A stretch of 64,000 nucleotides of DNA from Planctomycetaceae bacterium (lineage in GTDB: Bacteria; Planctomycetota; Planctomycetia; Pirellulales; Thermoguttaceae): contig JAAYAY010000328.1 of assembly GCA_012719125.1 (NCBI GenBank), positions 1-64,000 on the forward strand. The letters run 5' to 3'. The notes below the pieces were generated by a model. The model worked only from the letters and a program-made list of their open reading frames with translations. It did no database searches and was not told where the DNA came from. Of the stretch, positions 41,149 to 49,769 are shown piece by piece. The translations under genes were made by a program, and so were the position numbers. Positions within the stretch are counted from its first letter, which is position 1; each line of letters opens with the position of its first letter.

Positions 41149-41403
41149 CTACGCAGCCCGGTTCGGACGGTGATCCTGGCGAGGCGGTCGGTTTCGCTCC
41201 GCGCGACTCGCCTCGTGCCGAGTGACATGCAGCACGGGAGGAACGATCTGCTCGCCAATCGTGAAAACCCAGTGCACCATAAAACGATGATAGCAATGCG
41301 TGCACTTCATAGGCCGAAACGCCAGGCAGCCGAGGAACATCTCGCGCCAGCCGTGATACGTGTGCAAATATGCCTTGTCTGCCCAACAACGAGGACATTT
41401 CAT
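41149..41403 (-). CDS. Small zinc-ribbon protein
   Basis: An 84-residue protein with MKCPRC at its start and MKCTHCYHRF about 30 residues later, giving two CxxC pairs that should bind one zinc. The C-terminus is basic and polar. The ATG at 41403 has AAGGGAAG about 8 nt upstream, while the longer open frame to 41577 lacks any sign of coding. Planctomycetes have many such small CPRC proteins of unknown role. It lies 90 bp upstream of the CpsB-type gene on the same strand. Confidence 0.65.
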   Translation of the reverse strand: MKCPRCWADKAYLHTYHGWREMFLGCLAFRPMKCTHCYHRFMVHWVFTIGEQIVPPVLHVTRHEASRAERNRPPRQDHRPNRAA

Positions 41404-41786
41404 CGTAGTCTTCCCTTGACCGTGTTTCACGCCCCTATCGTGGTGCGGCCGCCTTGGAAAGCCAGGCCGCCAAACAAATGCGAACGGCTGCCCGGCCAAA
41501 GCCCGCTGGAGCAGGTTGCTCCGCTCAGCGAAGCGGCCGCGGATCGTAGGACTCCCTTTCTCAGCCGTCAACCCCACTTCCGCGGCGGCGTACCAAAACC
41601 CCAGGAATCGGAGTATTCAACCGCCTCTCCTTTCGTGCTGTTCGAGCTTGCGAGTTCGCAAATCCGCCTTGCGTCGACGGGGCAGGGTCGCTATTCTCCC
41701 ACGGCTTTTCGCCAGGCTTTGCGTGGGCTGTTGCGTAGCGGCCCAGCCAACCCGTCGTTTCGGCCCAGGTATCGAGGGACTCTTCC
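41404..41786. other. Intergenic region without recognised gene
   Basis: This 383-bp gap separates the divergent zinc-ribbon and TPR-lipoprotein genes and should hold both promoters. Open frames crossing it (for example antisense to the TPR gene) show no family resemblance. I see no strong inverted repeat or RNA gene. Confidence 0.5.
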
Positions 41787-42551
41787 GTGCCCACCGCATC
41801 CCCTTCTACGGCTCCACGGCAACGCAAGAATCGGAAGTCCGCGAGGTTCCTGTGCGTCCTGGCAACGTCCTGCCTGGCGATGACCGGATGCGGCAGTTTC
41901 ACCGCAGGCAGCAGGAACTCCGACGGCGTGCAGTTGTATCAACAGGGCCAATACCAGGCCGCTGTCCAGAAGTTCCAGGAAGCGGCTAACGCCAACCCCG
42001 ACGATCCCGACGCGGCCTACAACCTGGGCCGTGTTTACCACCGTCTTGCGGTCATCAACAACGATCCTAAAGCGGCATCCCAGGCGGAGCAGTTCTATCG
42101 CATCGCCATCGACCGGGATAGTAATCACGTGGAAGCCCATCGTGCCCTGGCCGTGTTTTATGTCGAGCAGGGAGAGAGCAATCGAGCCTTCGATTTGCTT
42201 GGCGAGTGGGCTATGCGACGGTCGGACATTCCGGACCCCCGAATCGAGTTAGCCCGGCTCCACGAGGAGTTTGGCGACAAGGACGCGGCCAAAGAACAAC
42301 TCCTCGAAGCGTTGAGCATCGATCACGAGAATCCGCGGACGCTGGCCGCCTTGGGGCGGTTGCGGGACGAAGCGGGCGAATATGCCCAGGCCATGCAGAA
42401 CTATCGCAAATCGCTGGAAATCGATCGGTTCCAACCGGAGTTGGCCTCTCGCGTCTCCACGCTGCAAAACGCCATGGCGCCGGCTTCACTCTACCCACCT
42501 TCAAGTGGGGACACTCGGTTGGTGAATTCCGGCACCGTGACTCGCCGTTAG
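41787..42551 (+). CDS. TPR lipoprotein
   Basis: A 254-residue protein with a basic n-region, hydrophobic FLCVLATSCLAMTGC and a clear lipobox (MTGC), so it is probably lipidated at the Cys in position ~35. It continues with four to five tetratricopeptide repeats (~45-225): GVQLYQQGQYQAAVQKFQEA, AAYNLGRVYHRL, AHRALAVFYVEQGE and TLAALGRLRDEAGEYAQAM. Such lipoproteins act as scaffolds for envelope assembly, for example PilF-like proteins. No pilus or secretion gene is adjacent, so the partner is unknown. The tail is short and unstructured. Confidence 0.8.
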   Translation: MPTASPSTAPRQRKNRKSARFLCVLATSCLAMTGCGSFTAGSRNSDGVQLYQQGQYQAAVQKFQEAANANPDDPDAAYNLGRVYHRLAVINNDPKAASQAEQFYRIAIDRDSNHVEAHRALAVFYVEQGESNRAFDLLGEWAMRRSDIPDPRIELARLHEEFGDKDAAKEQLLEALSIDHENPRTLAALGRLRDEAGEYAQAMQNYRKSLEIDRFQPELASRVSTLQNAMAPASLYPPSSGDTRLVNSGTVTRR

Positions 42552-42732
42552 CGGCCCCCATCCCCAAGGACGAACTAGCCCGCTAGAATGGTCTCTTTGT
42601 CGCATCGGGCGACCGAGCAGACCCGTCCCCTCGTAAGGGGCACCTCTTCGGGTCGCCGCGGGCCGAACGTCGGAGCGTTCGTCACCTTTCTGCTTCCTGA
42701 CGATCCCACATTTCTGACAAGAGGGAACTGCC

Positions 42733-44358
42733 ATGCCTCGCGTGATTGTATTGGATCCCCTTTCCCAAGACGGCCTCGACCTGTTCGAGTCGGCCGGCAA
42801 CATCGAATACGAGATTCGCACGGGCCTGTCAGGCGACGATCTGAAGCACGCTCTGAGTGAATTCGACGGGGCCATCTGCCGCAGCGGGGTCAAGATCACG
42901 GCGCAGTCGCTGGAAGGCAACCGGCGTCTGAAGGCCATCGCCCGGGCAGGAGTGGGAACGGATAACATCGACAAGGATGCGGCCACGCGCCAGGGCATCG
43001 TCGTCATGAACACGCCCGGCGGGAACACAATCTCGACGGCCGAGCACACCATCGCTCTGATGCTGGCCCTATCGCGAAGCATCCATCCTGCGTATCAGAG
43101 CCTGATCGAAGGGCGTTGGGACCGGAAGCTCTACATGGGTACCCAGTTGGCGGGCAAGACGCTGGGAATCATCGGTCTGGGACGCATTGGGCAGGCGGTC
43201 GCCACCCGAGCCCTGGCGTTGGAAATGCAGGTCATCGGTTACGATCCGTTCCTTTCCACGCAGCGCGCCAAGGATCTGGGCATCACGACCTGCGACTCGC
43301 CCAAAGACATGCTCCCCGAGGTCGACTACCTGACGGTTCACACGCCGTTGAACGACGAGACGCGGAACCTGATCGACAAGGAGCAGGTCGACCAGATGAA
43401 ACGGGGCGTGCGACTGGTCAACTGCGCTCGCGGCGGGATCTACAACGAGGAAGCGTTGGTCGAAGGTCTCAAGAGCGGCAAGATTGCCGGTGTCGCCCTC
43501 GACGTTTATCCTTCGGAGCCGTGCACGGACAGTCCTCTGTTCGGCATGCCGGGAGTTCTTTGCACGCCCCATCTGGGCGCCAGCACTGAAGAAGCCCAAA
43601 CGAACGTCGCCGTCGAGGCGGCTGAGTTGCTGATCGACTTCTTCACGACCGGGGCTATCAGGCAGTCGGTGAACATGTCCCCCTTGGACCCCAAGACCCT
43701 GGAGGGTATGCGAGGCGCGCTCAATGTGGCCTATCGGCTCGGGATGTTGTTGGCGCAGGTCGATCACGCTCCGCCCATCTCCTGCAAGGTGAGTTACCAG
43801 GGCGAGGTCTGCAAGAAGGACACGTCGCTGTTGTCGTCTTCCTTTGCAGCGGGATTGATGCAGCATGCCATGGATTGCGAGGTCAACATCGTCAACGCCG
43901 GAGTGCTCCTTCGCGAACGCGGCATCGAACTGATCGAAGAACGCTCCACCGATCCCGGCGAATTCAGCTCGCTGATCACGGCGGAGGTGGTCAGTGAACA
44001 CCAGACCTCCTGCGCGTCGGGAACCCTGTTTGGAAGCAAACCCCGACTGGTACGCAAGGGCGAGTTCCGGGTCGAGGCGTCTCTCGACGGCATCCTGCTC
44101 CTGTTCAACCATCGCGATACGCCGGGCGTGATCGGCAAGGTCGGGGCGCTGTTCGGCAAGCACCGCGTGAACATCGCCCAGATGTCGGTGGGCCGCGTCA
44201 GCGACCAGCCGGGCGGCCAGGCCGTCGGCGTTCTGTCTCTCGACAGCCAACCCCCCGCGGAGGCCCTGCGGGAACTGCTCTCGCTCGATGCAATCAGCCG
44301 GGCTTCGATCGTCAAGTTGCCGGCCGCCAACGAACTGCCCGCCTGGATGGGAGGCTGA
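42733..44358 (+). CDS. serA: D-3-phosphoglycerate dehydrogenase
   Basis: A 541-residue long-form SerA, catalysing the first step of serine synthesis (3-phosphoglycerate to phosphohydroxypyruvate, NAD). The NAD-binding motif GIIGLGRIGQAVA is at about residues 145-157. The catalytic Arg is in NCARGGIYNE and the Glu/His pair follows (PSEPC, TPHLGAST). An intervening domain follows and a C-terminal ACT domain (~470-541: NHRDTPGVIGKVGALFGKH) is the likely serine sensor. The ATG has AGAGGG about 8 nt upstream. It appears monocistronic; the 181-bp gap ahead of it should hold its promoter. Confidence 0.96.
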   Translation: MPRVIVLDPLSQDGLDLFESAGNIEYEIRTGLSGDDLKHALSEFDGAICRSGVKITAQSLEGNRRLKAIARAGVGTDNIDKDAATRQGIVVMNTPGGNTISTAEHTIALMLALSRSIHPAYQSLIEGRWDRKLYMGTQLAGKTLGIIGLGRIGQAVATRALALEMQVIGYDPFLSTQRAKDLGITTCDSPKDMLPEVDYLTVHTPLNDETRNLIDKEQVDQMKRGVRLVNCARGGIYNEEALVEGLKSGKIAGVALDVYPSEPCTDSPLFGMPGVLCTPHLGASTEEAQTNVAVEAAELLIDFFTTGAIRQSVNMSPLDPKTLEGMRGALNVAYRLGMLLAQVDHAPPISCKVSYQGEVCKKDTSLLSSSFAAGLMQHAMDCEVNIVNAGVLLRERGIELIEERSTDPGEFSSLITAEVVSEHQTSCASGTLFGSKPRLVRKGEFRVEASLDGILLLFNHRDTPGVIGKVGALFGKHRVNIAQMSVGRVSDQPGGQAVGVLSLDSQPPAEALRELLSLDAISRASIVKLPAANELPAWMGG

Positions 44359-44551
44359 GGCCTGGACACGGCCCCCGTGCAACCGTCATGACCGGAAGCG
44401 GAACCGCCTGAAGCTGGAGGGCGGTCCACGCGTATCGCGGAGTCAGCTTGAGACGCGAAGCTCGGAGAATTAGCCTGGAAGAATCGGCTGAGTTTCCCCC
44501 GTCCGGCGACGCGGAGTCAGCCGAACCGATAACCATTCGGCGGGACGATCG

Positions 44552-45943
44552 ATGCAGTTTCCCTTTCTCCTGGCAGTTCTGGCAGCGCTCGTAATTGCCG
44601 AAAACTGTCCGCCGGGACCGGTGGACGGCGTCGTGTGGCGTTCGGAACTCACCGCGGTCGCGATCGTTCTGGTCGTGATCGTGGCGCAGGCTATTACCTC
44701 GGTCACTGCACTGCAAATGCGGCGTCATCCCGAGGATTTCGACCGCATCCTCTCGTCCAGCGGGCGGTGGCGGCGGATGCACACCTTCCTTTGGATCGGC
44801 TCGGTTGCGCTGGTTTCTCTGGGAACCGGCTGGCCTCAGATCGTTCGGTTCAATTGGGGACTCGACGGTACATTCCTGCTCGACGAGCTTCTTATCCTGG
44901 TCCCCGCGCTACTGCCCCTGATGCTGTCGTGGGTGGCGTTCTACGGAATCGAGCAGGCCGCCTATTCGGCACGGCTGGCAGTCGGCAAGACGGTCGCCGG
45001 TCCTGCTCCGTCGCTAAAGCACTTCTTCGCGCTGCACGCCCGGCATTACCTGGGCGTGATGCTCGTTCCCATTCTGCTGCTGCTCGCCGCCCAGGACGCC
45101 GTTGCCCTGTGGTTGCCGGGACTCTCCGGCAGCGGCTGGTCGATCGTTGCCTACGCCGCTCCCATCGGCCTGTTGGTGGCCTTCTTTCCCTTCCTGCTCC
45201 GCCGGCTGTGGAAGACTCGCCCTCTGGAACACGGCCCGTTGCGCGAGCGATTGACCGCCCTGTCGGTCCGAGCGAGGCTGCCCGTTCGGGACATCCTGAT
45301 TTGGGAGACGCGAGGCGTGATCGTCAATGCGGCGGTCGCCGGTTGGGTTCCCGGGTATCGCTACGTCTTTCTGACGGACGGCCTGATCGACCGCCTCACG
45401 GCGGAGCAAATTGAGGCGGTGTTCGGCCACGAATTGGGCCATATCCGGCGACGTCATCTCCTGCTGCGCGGCCTGATCATGCTGGCGCCGCTGAGCCTGA
45501 TGTTCGCCGTGGAACTCGCCTGGCCCCAGTCCGTCGGCCTGCTGGAATCGATCACCACCCGGCTCAGCGCCGCGACTCAGCTTCCCCTGGCAATCGCCGT
45601 GCTCGCCTTGCTCTCTTCCTACGCGTACTTCGTGTTCGGCGGCTATTGCCGCCTGCTGGAAACCGACGCCGATATCTTCGCCTGCCGGATGCTGGAGACG
45701 GAGACTCCTGACGAAGCCTGCCGCGTATTCATTTCCGCCCTGGAACGTCTCGGGGCCGAATCGGGTCTGGACCGCCACAAATCGACCTGGCAGCATCCCA
45801 GCATCGCCCGCCGCACACTGGCCCTGGCCGACGCCTGCTGCGACCCGCAACGGCACGCACGGTTCGAGCGGCGTATTCGCCATCTGAATTGGCTCCTGGC
45901 AGTCTGCGTCGTCAGCCCCGCGGTCGTGGCGATGTTCACGTGA
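44552..45943 (+). CDS. Membrane M48-family zinc metallopeptidase
   Basis: A 463-residue protein with about four N-terminal membrane spans and further hydrophobic segments after the catalytic site. The zinc motif HELGHIRRRH gives His293, Glu294 and His297, and LETDADIFACR supplies the downstream Glu ligand, as in HtpX/Ste24-type M48 peptidases. They degrade misfolded or damaged membrane proteins at the cytoplasmic face. Length is greater than HtpX and closer to Ste24-like forms. The gene is alone; a perfect hairpin 50 bp after its stop may end transcription. Confidence 0.88.
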   Translation: MQFPFLLAVLAALVIAENCPPGPVDGVVWRSELTAVAIVLVVIVAQAITSVTALQMRRHPEDFDRILSSSGRWRRMHTFLWIGSVALVSLGTGWPQIVRFNWGLDGTFLLDELLILVPALLPLMLSWVAFYGIEQAAYSARLAVGKTVAGPAPSLKHFFALHARHYLGVMLVPILLLLAAQDAVALWLPGLSGSGWSIVAYAAPIGLLVAFFPFLLRRLWKTRPLEHGPLRERLTALSVRARLPVRDILIWETRGVIVNAAVAGWVPGYRYVFLTDGLIDRLTAEQIEAVFGHELGHIRRRHLLLRGLIMLAPLSLMFAVELAWPQSVGLLESITTRLSAATQLPLAIAVLALLSSYAYFVFGGYCRLLETDADIFACRMLETETPDEACRVFISALERLGAESGLDRHKSTWQHPSIARRTLALADACCDPQRHARFERRIRHLNWLLAVCVVSPAVVAMFT

Positions 45944-45992
45944 TGGATAGCGGGGGGATGCTCGCTCACCCTCCACATACCTCTGACCCATG

Positions 45993-46035
45993 AATTCCCC
46001 TGCCTTCAACACTTCGAACGAAAGGCAGGGGAATT
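45993..46035. terminator. Perfect hairpin between convergent genes
   Basis: Arms 45993-46006 (AATTCCCCTGCCTT) and 46022-46035 pair perfectly over 14 bp around a 15-base loop. It sits between the M48 peptidase gene and the convergent secreted-protein gene, so it probably terminates both transcripts. It lacks a clear U-run. Confidence 0.6.
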
Positions 46036-46126
46036 GAAGAGGCAGAGGAATTTGCTTCCTGATCGTTGCCAGTCGAATATCGGCATGGTTGAGACCTATC
46101 CACTGAGTCCCAATCCGACAAATCCA

Positions 46127-46873
46127 TCACTTGTCTGCACTCACTTCGAGTGGCTGCGCCTCCCCGCCTTCTCGCATCTCTGACTCGGACTTCTTCTCTT
46201 GCTCTTCTTCCACGAAACGCGAGAACAGGAAGATAACGGCCTCCCTGTGTGGGGTAAGTGCATCTCGTCCCGATTCCCATCCACTGCCGCCATCGGGATG
46301 CTTCTTGTTGCCTGCGGCGTCCACAGTACTGGACATTTGCTCTCGAAAGACTCGACACATCAGGATATTCACAAGCGCTTGCGCGTCGTAGTAACCACGC
46401 GTCACACCGGCAGACTGAAAACAACAAGAGCTGTAATCTCCTCCCATTATGCGGATCGCGCCGCTTGCATCTCGACGGACACTCTTCGCCAAGTGTTTCT
46501 TCCAAGTGTCAAGAAATGACTCTCGGTATTCGGTGAGATACCGGTCTGAAGAATAGTCATCCCTGGAGTGTCCATAGAAATCTCGGATCGCTTCTTCGGC
46601 ACTCCATTTCTGCATTCGAACGTTGTCCGACATGTCCTCTTCTCCAACAGGTGGTCCGCCGTCTTGGAGCCGTTTTAGCACTGCGGCCAGATGGAGCGCC
46701 ACGACTTTGGCAGCATCGCCTGAGAGGCCTTCTGACGGAATTCGCTTCTGATCCGGCAAGCGAGCTTCCTCTGCACAGAACGCTACGGTCGGCAGCACGG
46801 AGAGCAGCAGAGAGGCAATAATGGACATGCCCACAAACTCCCCGCCACGAGTCAGTCTTTGGATCTTGCTCAC
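46127..46873 (-). CDS. Secreted hypothetical protein
   Basis: A 248-residue protein with a signal peptide (SIIASLLLSVLPTVAFCA), preceded by a short n-region that allows a start at 46873 or at the internal Met at position 16. The mature part is charged, with IRDFYGHSRDDYSSDRYLTE, and has a neighbouring Cys pair (SSCCFQ) and an acidic, Lys/Glu-rich tail. I do not recognise a family. Base composition is visibly less GC-rich than the flanking genes, which could mean a later arrival. It is alone between the M48 peptidase and amn. Confidence 0.6.
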   Translation of the reverse strand: MSKIQRLTRGGEFVGMSIIASLLLSVLPTVAFCAEEARLPDQKRIPSEGLSGDAAKVVALHLAAVLKRLQDGGPPVGEEDMSDNVRMQKWSAEEAIRDFYGHSRDDYSSDRYLTEYRESFLDTWKKHLAKSVRRDASGAIRIMGGDYSSCCFQSAGVTRGYYDAQALVNILMCRVFREQMSSTVDAAGNKKHPDGGSGWESGRDALTPHREAVIFLFSRFVEEEQEKKSESEMREGGEAQPLEVSADK

Positions 46874-46956
46874 GATTTGCCTCCCTTAGTACAAACACAT
46901 TGTCTGGATTGAGTTTCTTCTTCAAATCCCCCTGCCTAGCTCCAAGACCGCCCCTT

Positions 46957-48135
46957 CTACATCCCCGATCCGCCCATCAGCGGCTCGTCGAGGGAGCGGA
47001 TTTCGCTGTTGGGCAGGCCCTCCGGAAACTCCTGACGTGCCAGGTCCAGCGCTCCGAGGGCCACGGCGATGTGCTGCTTCTTCGTCTCCTCGTAGAAGGC
47101 CTTGGCCTGCTGCGGCAGTTTCGGCCTTCCGTGGAGCGGCTTGTCGGAAATGCAGAGCAGCGTGGCGTTGGGAATTCGGTAGCGGAACCCGTTGGCGGCC
47201 ACGGTGGCGGATTCCATATCGACGGCCACGCTGCGGCTGGCCTGCAGGTCGTTGAGCGTGCCGCGGAGGGCCAGTTCCCAGTTGCGGTCGACCGTGGTGT
47301 AGACCGTGCCCACCCGATAGGGCAACTGGCGATCTTCCAGGACCCGTGCCAGATAGCGATTCAGAAGGAAACTGGGAGAGACGGGCACTGAGAGCGGGAG
47401 GGCGTCGTCCAGCAGCCGATCGGCACGCATGTAGCCTGAGGCGAGCACGAAATCGCCAATCTCCTGGTGATTCCGGACGCCCGCACAGTGGCCGACCATG
47501 ATCATGGCGTCGGGGCGGAGCACGGCCAGATGATCGGTGAGGTTCTTCGCATTCGACGGCCCGACCCCGATATCGATGATGGTGACACCGTCGTTGTTCT
47601 CCGTCTTCTGATGGTAGGCCGGCATCTGCACTCCCGGGCGGCGAGGTTTCCTGCACTCCGGAAAGACGGTCTCGAAGGCGTCCATGTGCATCTGGTAGTT
47701 GGTCAACAGCACATAGCGCTGAAACTCCTCGGCCTTGGTCCCCGTGTAGTGTTCCAGCCGCTGGATCGAGAGATCGACTCGTTCGGGGCCGAACAGGAAC
47801 AGTTTTTTGCGGGTGATATCGAGATCGCTCTCGTCGATGTTTCTCAGCAGGGAAGGCGAGTTAAGATCCACCCGGGCTCGCGACGGTTCGATCTGGATTT
47901 CGGCTCCTTGAACGGCCAGTTTCAGCAGTTCCCGCCGCAGATACCAGCGGTAGGCCGCCGGGCAGGCGATTTCGCCGGAAATGACCGGATTGTGCTTCGA
48001 CCAGTGGCGCGTGACGGTGATCTTCGGGTAGCAATCGACCTCGTAGATCTTTTCCATCCGGTCGCAGGCGTCGTCGATCCGGCTGCGGAGGGCCGCCCGG
48101 TCTCCACCGGCTTCGATCTTGAACCGTTCGGACAT
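46957..48135 (-). CDS. amn: AMP nucleosidase
   Basis: A 392-residue enzyme that hydrolyses AMP to adenine and ribose 5-phosphate. The C-terminal nucleoside-phosphorylase-type domain shows VTIIDIGVGPSNAKNLTDHL, MIMVGHCAGVRNHQEIGD and VAVDMESATVAANGFRYR, all characteristic of Amn. E. coli Amn is about 484 residues, so this form is shorter, mainly in the N-terminal regulatory part. The ATG at 48135 has GAGGAGA about 8 nt upstream. It is divergent from the deacetylase-like gene and probably monocistronic. Confidence 0.92.
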   Translation of the reverse strand: MSERFKIEAGGDRAALRSRIDDACDRMEKIYEVDCYPKITVTRHWSKHNPVISGEIACPAAYRWYLRRELLKLAVQGAEIQIEPSRARVDLNSPSLLRNIDESDLDITRKKLFLFGPERVDLSIQRLEHYTGTKAEEFQRYVLLTNYQMHMDAFETVFPECRKPRRPGVQMPAYHQKTENNDGVTIIDIGVGPSNAKNLTDHLAVLRPDAMIMVGHCAGVRNHQEIGDFVLASGYMRADRLLDDALPLSVPVSPSFLLNRYLARVLEDRQLPYRVGTVYTTVDRNWELALRGTLNDLQASRSVAVDMESATVAANGFRYRIPNATLLCISDKPLHGRPKLPQQAKAFYEETKKQHIAVALGALDLARQEFPEGLPNSEIRSLDEPLMGGSGM

Positions 48136-48347
48136 CTTCGTGTCTCCTCGATGGTCGGGTACGGCATTCTAAATGACCTGGCGGGAAACGGGAAAGACGA
48201 AGAATCGCCGAAATCCGGATTCGGAGGCTCGACGGCTGAAATCTCGCGACACTTGACAACGCTCGCCGGCAAGACTATCGATGGAGGCACAAACCGGCTC
48301 GTTGGAAGGTCACCTATAACAGAGGCCCCGATACGGAAGACTTGACC

Positions 48348-49532
48348 ATGTCGCACACACCTTTGAACCGACGCACCTTTCTTGCCGCTGCCACCGCCGG
48401 AACCTCGGCCTTTCTGGGCTGGAACGCCACGGCGGCAGTCGGAACCGCTCCGGCGGTGAAGATCAGCGAGCCCTTTCACGGCGCCGTCCTGAATCACCGG
48501 CACGGGAAGCAGTTGGCCGACGGGCTGACGATCCGCGTGGTCGGAGAGGCAAGCCCCGATGCGAGAATCACGGTCAACGGCGTGCCCTGCCGGCGGGAGG
48601 CGAATCGATTTGAAGTGGACGTGACATTGCGCGAGGCCGAGACCGATCTCGTAGCCGTCTCGGAGGGGAGCGCCGGGCGGCAGGAGGATCGCGTGCGAGT
48701 CGTCTGGGATCGTTACAGCGTGCCTCGCTACCGGTTCTCGATCGACGATAACAGCTTCTTCCTCCGCGACGTGGCCCAGAAGCAGTACGCCTCGCTATTC
48801 GATTGCTTCTATCTGAAGATGCTCCGGGATCTGCACAAGGAGTACGGCGTCAAGTTCACCGTGAACATCTACTACACGACCGGCGACGACTTCTCGCTGC
48901 CCCAGTTCCCCGATCGCTACAAGGGCGAGTGGCGCGACAATGCCGACTGGATGAAACTGGCCTTCCACGCCTACGCCAACGACCCGGCCCGGCCCTATCA
49001 GGACGCGCCGCCCGAGAAACTGATCGCCGATCTGGACCTGGTTGCGGAACAGATTCACCGTTTCGCGGGCGAAGAGGCCTATGCCCCGCCCACGGTCATC
49101 CATTGGGGCATGACCCGCCATTCGGCCTTCAAACCGCTCTATGAGCGGGGCGTTCGTGCCCTCAGCGGCTATTTCCGGAAGGGCGCTGCCGGCTATGACG
49201 TCAACTATCGCTGGGACGACGTCCACTCCGAATACCTCTGGCACCACGACGCCTGGAAGGACTTCGAGAGCGGAATCGTCTTCTCCCGCGTCGACATCAT
49301 CTGCAACAACACGCCCGTCGATCGGATTGTGCCCACCCTGGAGCCGCAGGCCAAAGACCCCAACACGGCCGAGATCATGGACCTGTTCACCCACGAGCAG
49401 TACTTCTGGCCTTTCTACAGCAACTACATTCCGGATCACCCCAAACGGTTGGACGTGGCCATCCGCTGGGTCACGGAGAACGGCTACAAGCCCGTGTTTC
49501 TCCACGAGGGTTTCCTGGGCGGAAAGGCGTGA
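48348..49532 (+). CDS. Tat-exported polysaccharide deacetylase-like protein
   Basis: A 394-residue protein. The Tat signal has NRRTFLAAATAGTSAFLG. An Ig-like/carbohydrate-binding-type domain (~40-125) is followed by a catalytic-like barrel opening with YRFSIDDNSFF (acidic pair as in NodB motif 1), then WMKLAFHAYAND (a candidate His metal ligand) and TVIHWGMTRHSA. The family resembles polysaccharide deacetylases but the canonical HSxxH motif is altered, so its activity is uncertain. The ATG at 48348 has GGAAGA upstream; the preceding TTG at 48342 is less likely. A decayed relative lies at 18207-18404. Confidence 0.72.
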   Translation: MSHTPLNRRTFLAAATAGTSAFLGWNATAAVGTAPAVKISEPFHGAVLNHRHGKQLADGLTIRVVGEASPDARITVNGVPCRREANRFEVDVTLREAETDLVAVSEGSAGRQEDRVRVVWDRYSVPRYRFSIDDNSFFLRDVAQKQYASLFDCFYLKMLRDLHKEYGVKFTVNIYYTTGDDFSLPQFPDRYKGEWRDNADWMKLAFHAYANDPARPYQDAPPEKLIADLDLVAEQIHRFAGEEAYAPPTVIHWGMTRHSAFKPLYERGVRALSGYFRKGAAGYDVNYRWDDVHSEYLWHHDAWKDFESGIVFSRVDIICNNTPVDRIVPTLEPQAKDPNTAEIMDLFTHEQYFWPFYSNYIPDHPKRLDVAIRWVTENGYKPVFLHEGFLGGKA

Positions 49533-49552
49533 GGGAGCGTGTTGTCGCGATT

Positions 49553-49586
49553 CCCTCACCAGCGTGCGAAGTGAGCGAGGGGGAGG
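49553..49586. repeat. Short CCCTC...GAGGG hairpin repeat, degenerate copy
   Basis: About 20 bp after the deacetylase-like gene, CCCTCACC is followed by AGCG...GAAG...GCGAGG and GGGAGG. It is a variant of the cleaner hairpin at 53756-53782. It may end transcription of the gene before it. The following 180 bp up to the transporter start show only a small 6-bp hairpin at 49657-49673. Confidence 0.45.
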
Positions 49587-49769
49587 AGCTTCGGTCGACG
49601 TCAATACTGCATCGCGCGCCACATGAGCACTCGTGCCAAGGCAGGGTTGCTGCTCCCCGGTCGAAGAGACCGGCCTTGCCTCCCTGAGCCTTTGTGGCGA
49701 TGATTGGCAGACCACGACAAGATCCGCGAGTCTGACACCTCCCCACGCACCCCGACCCGGAGCCACGCA

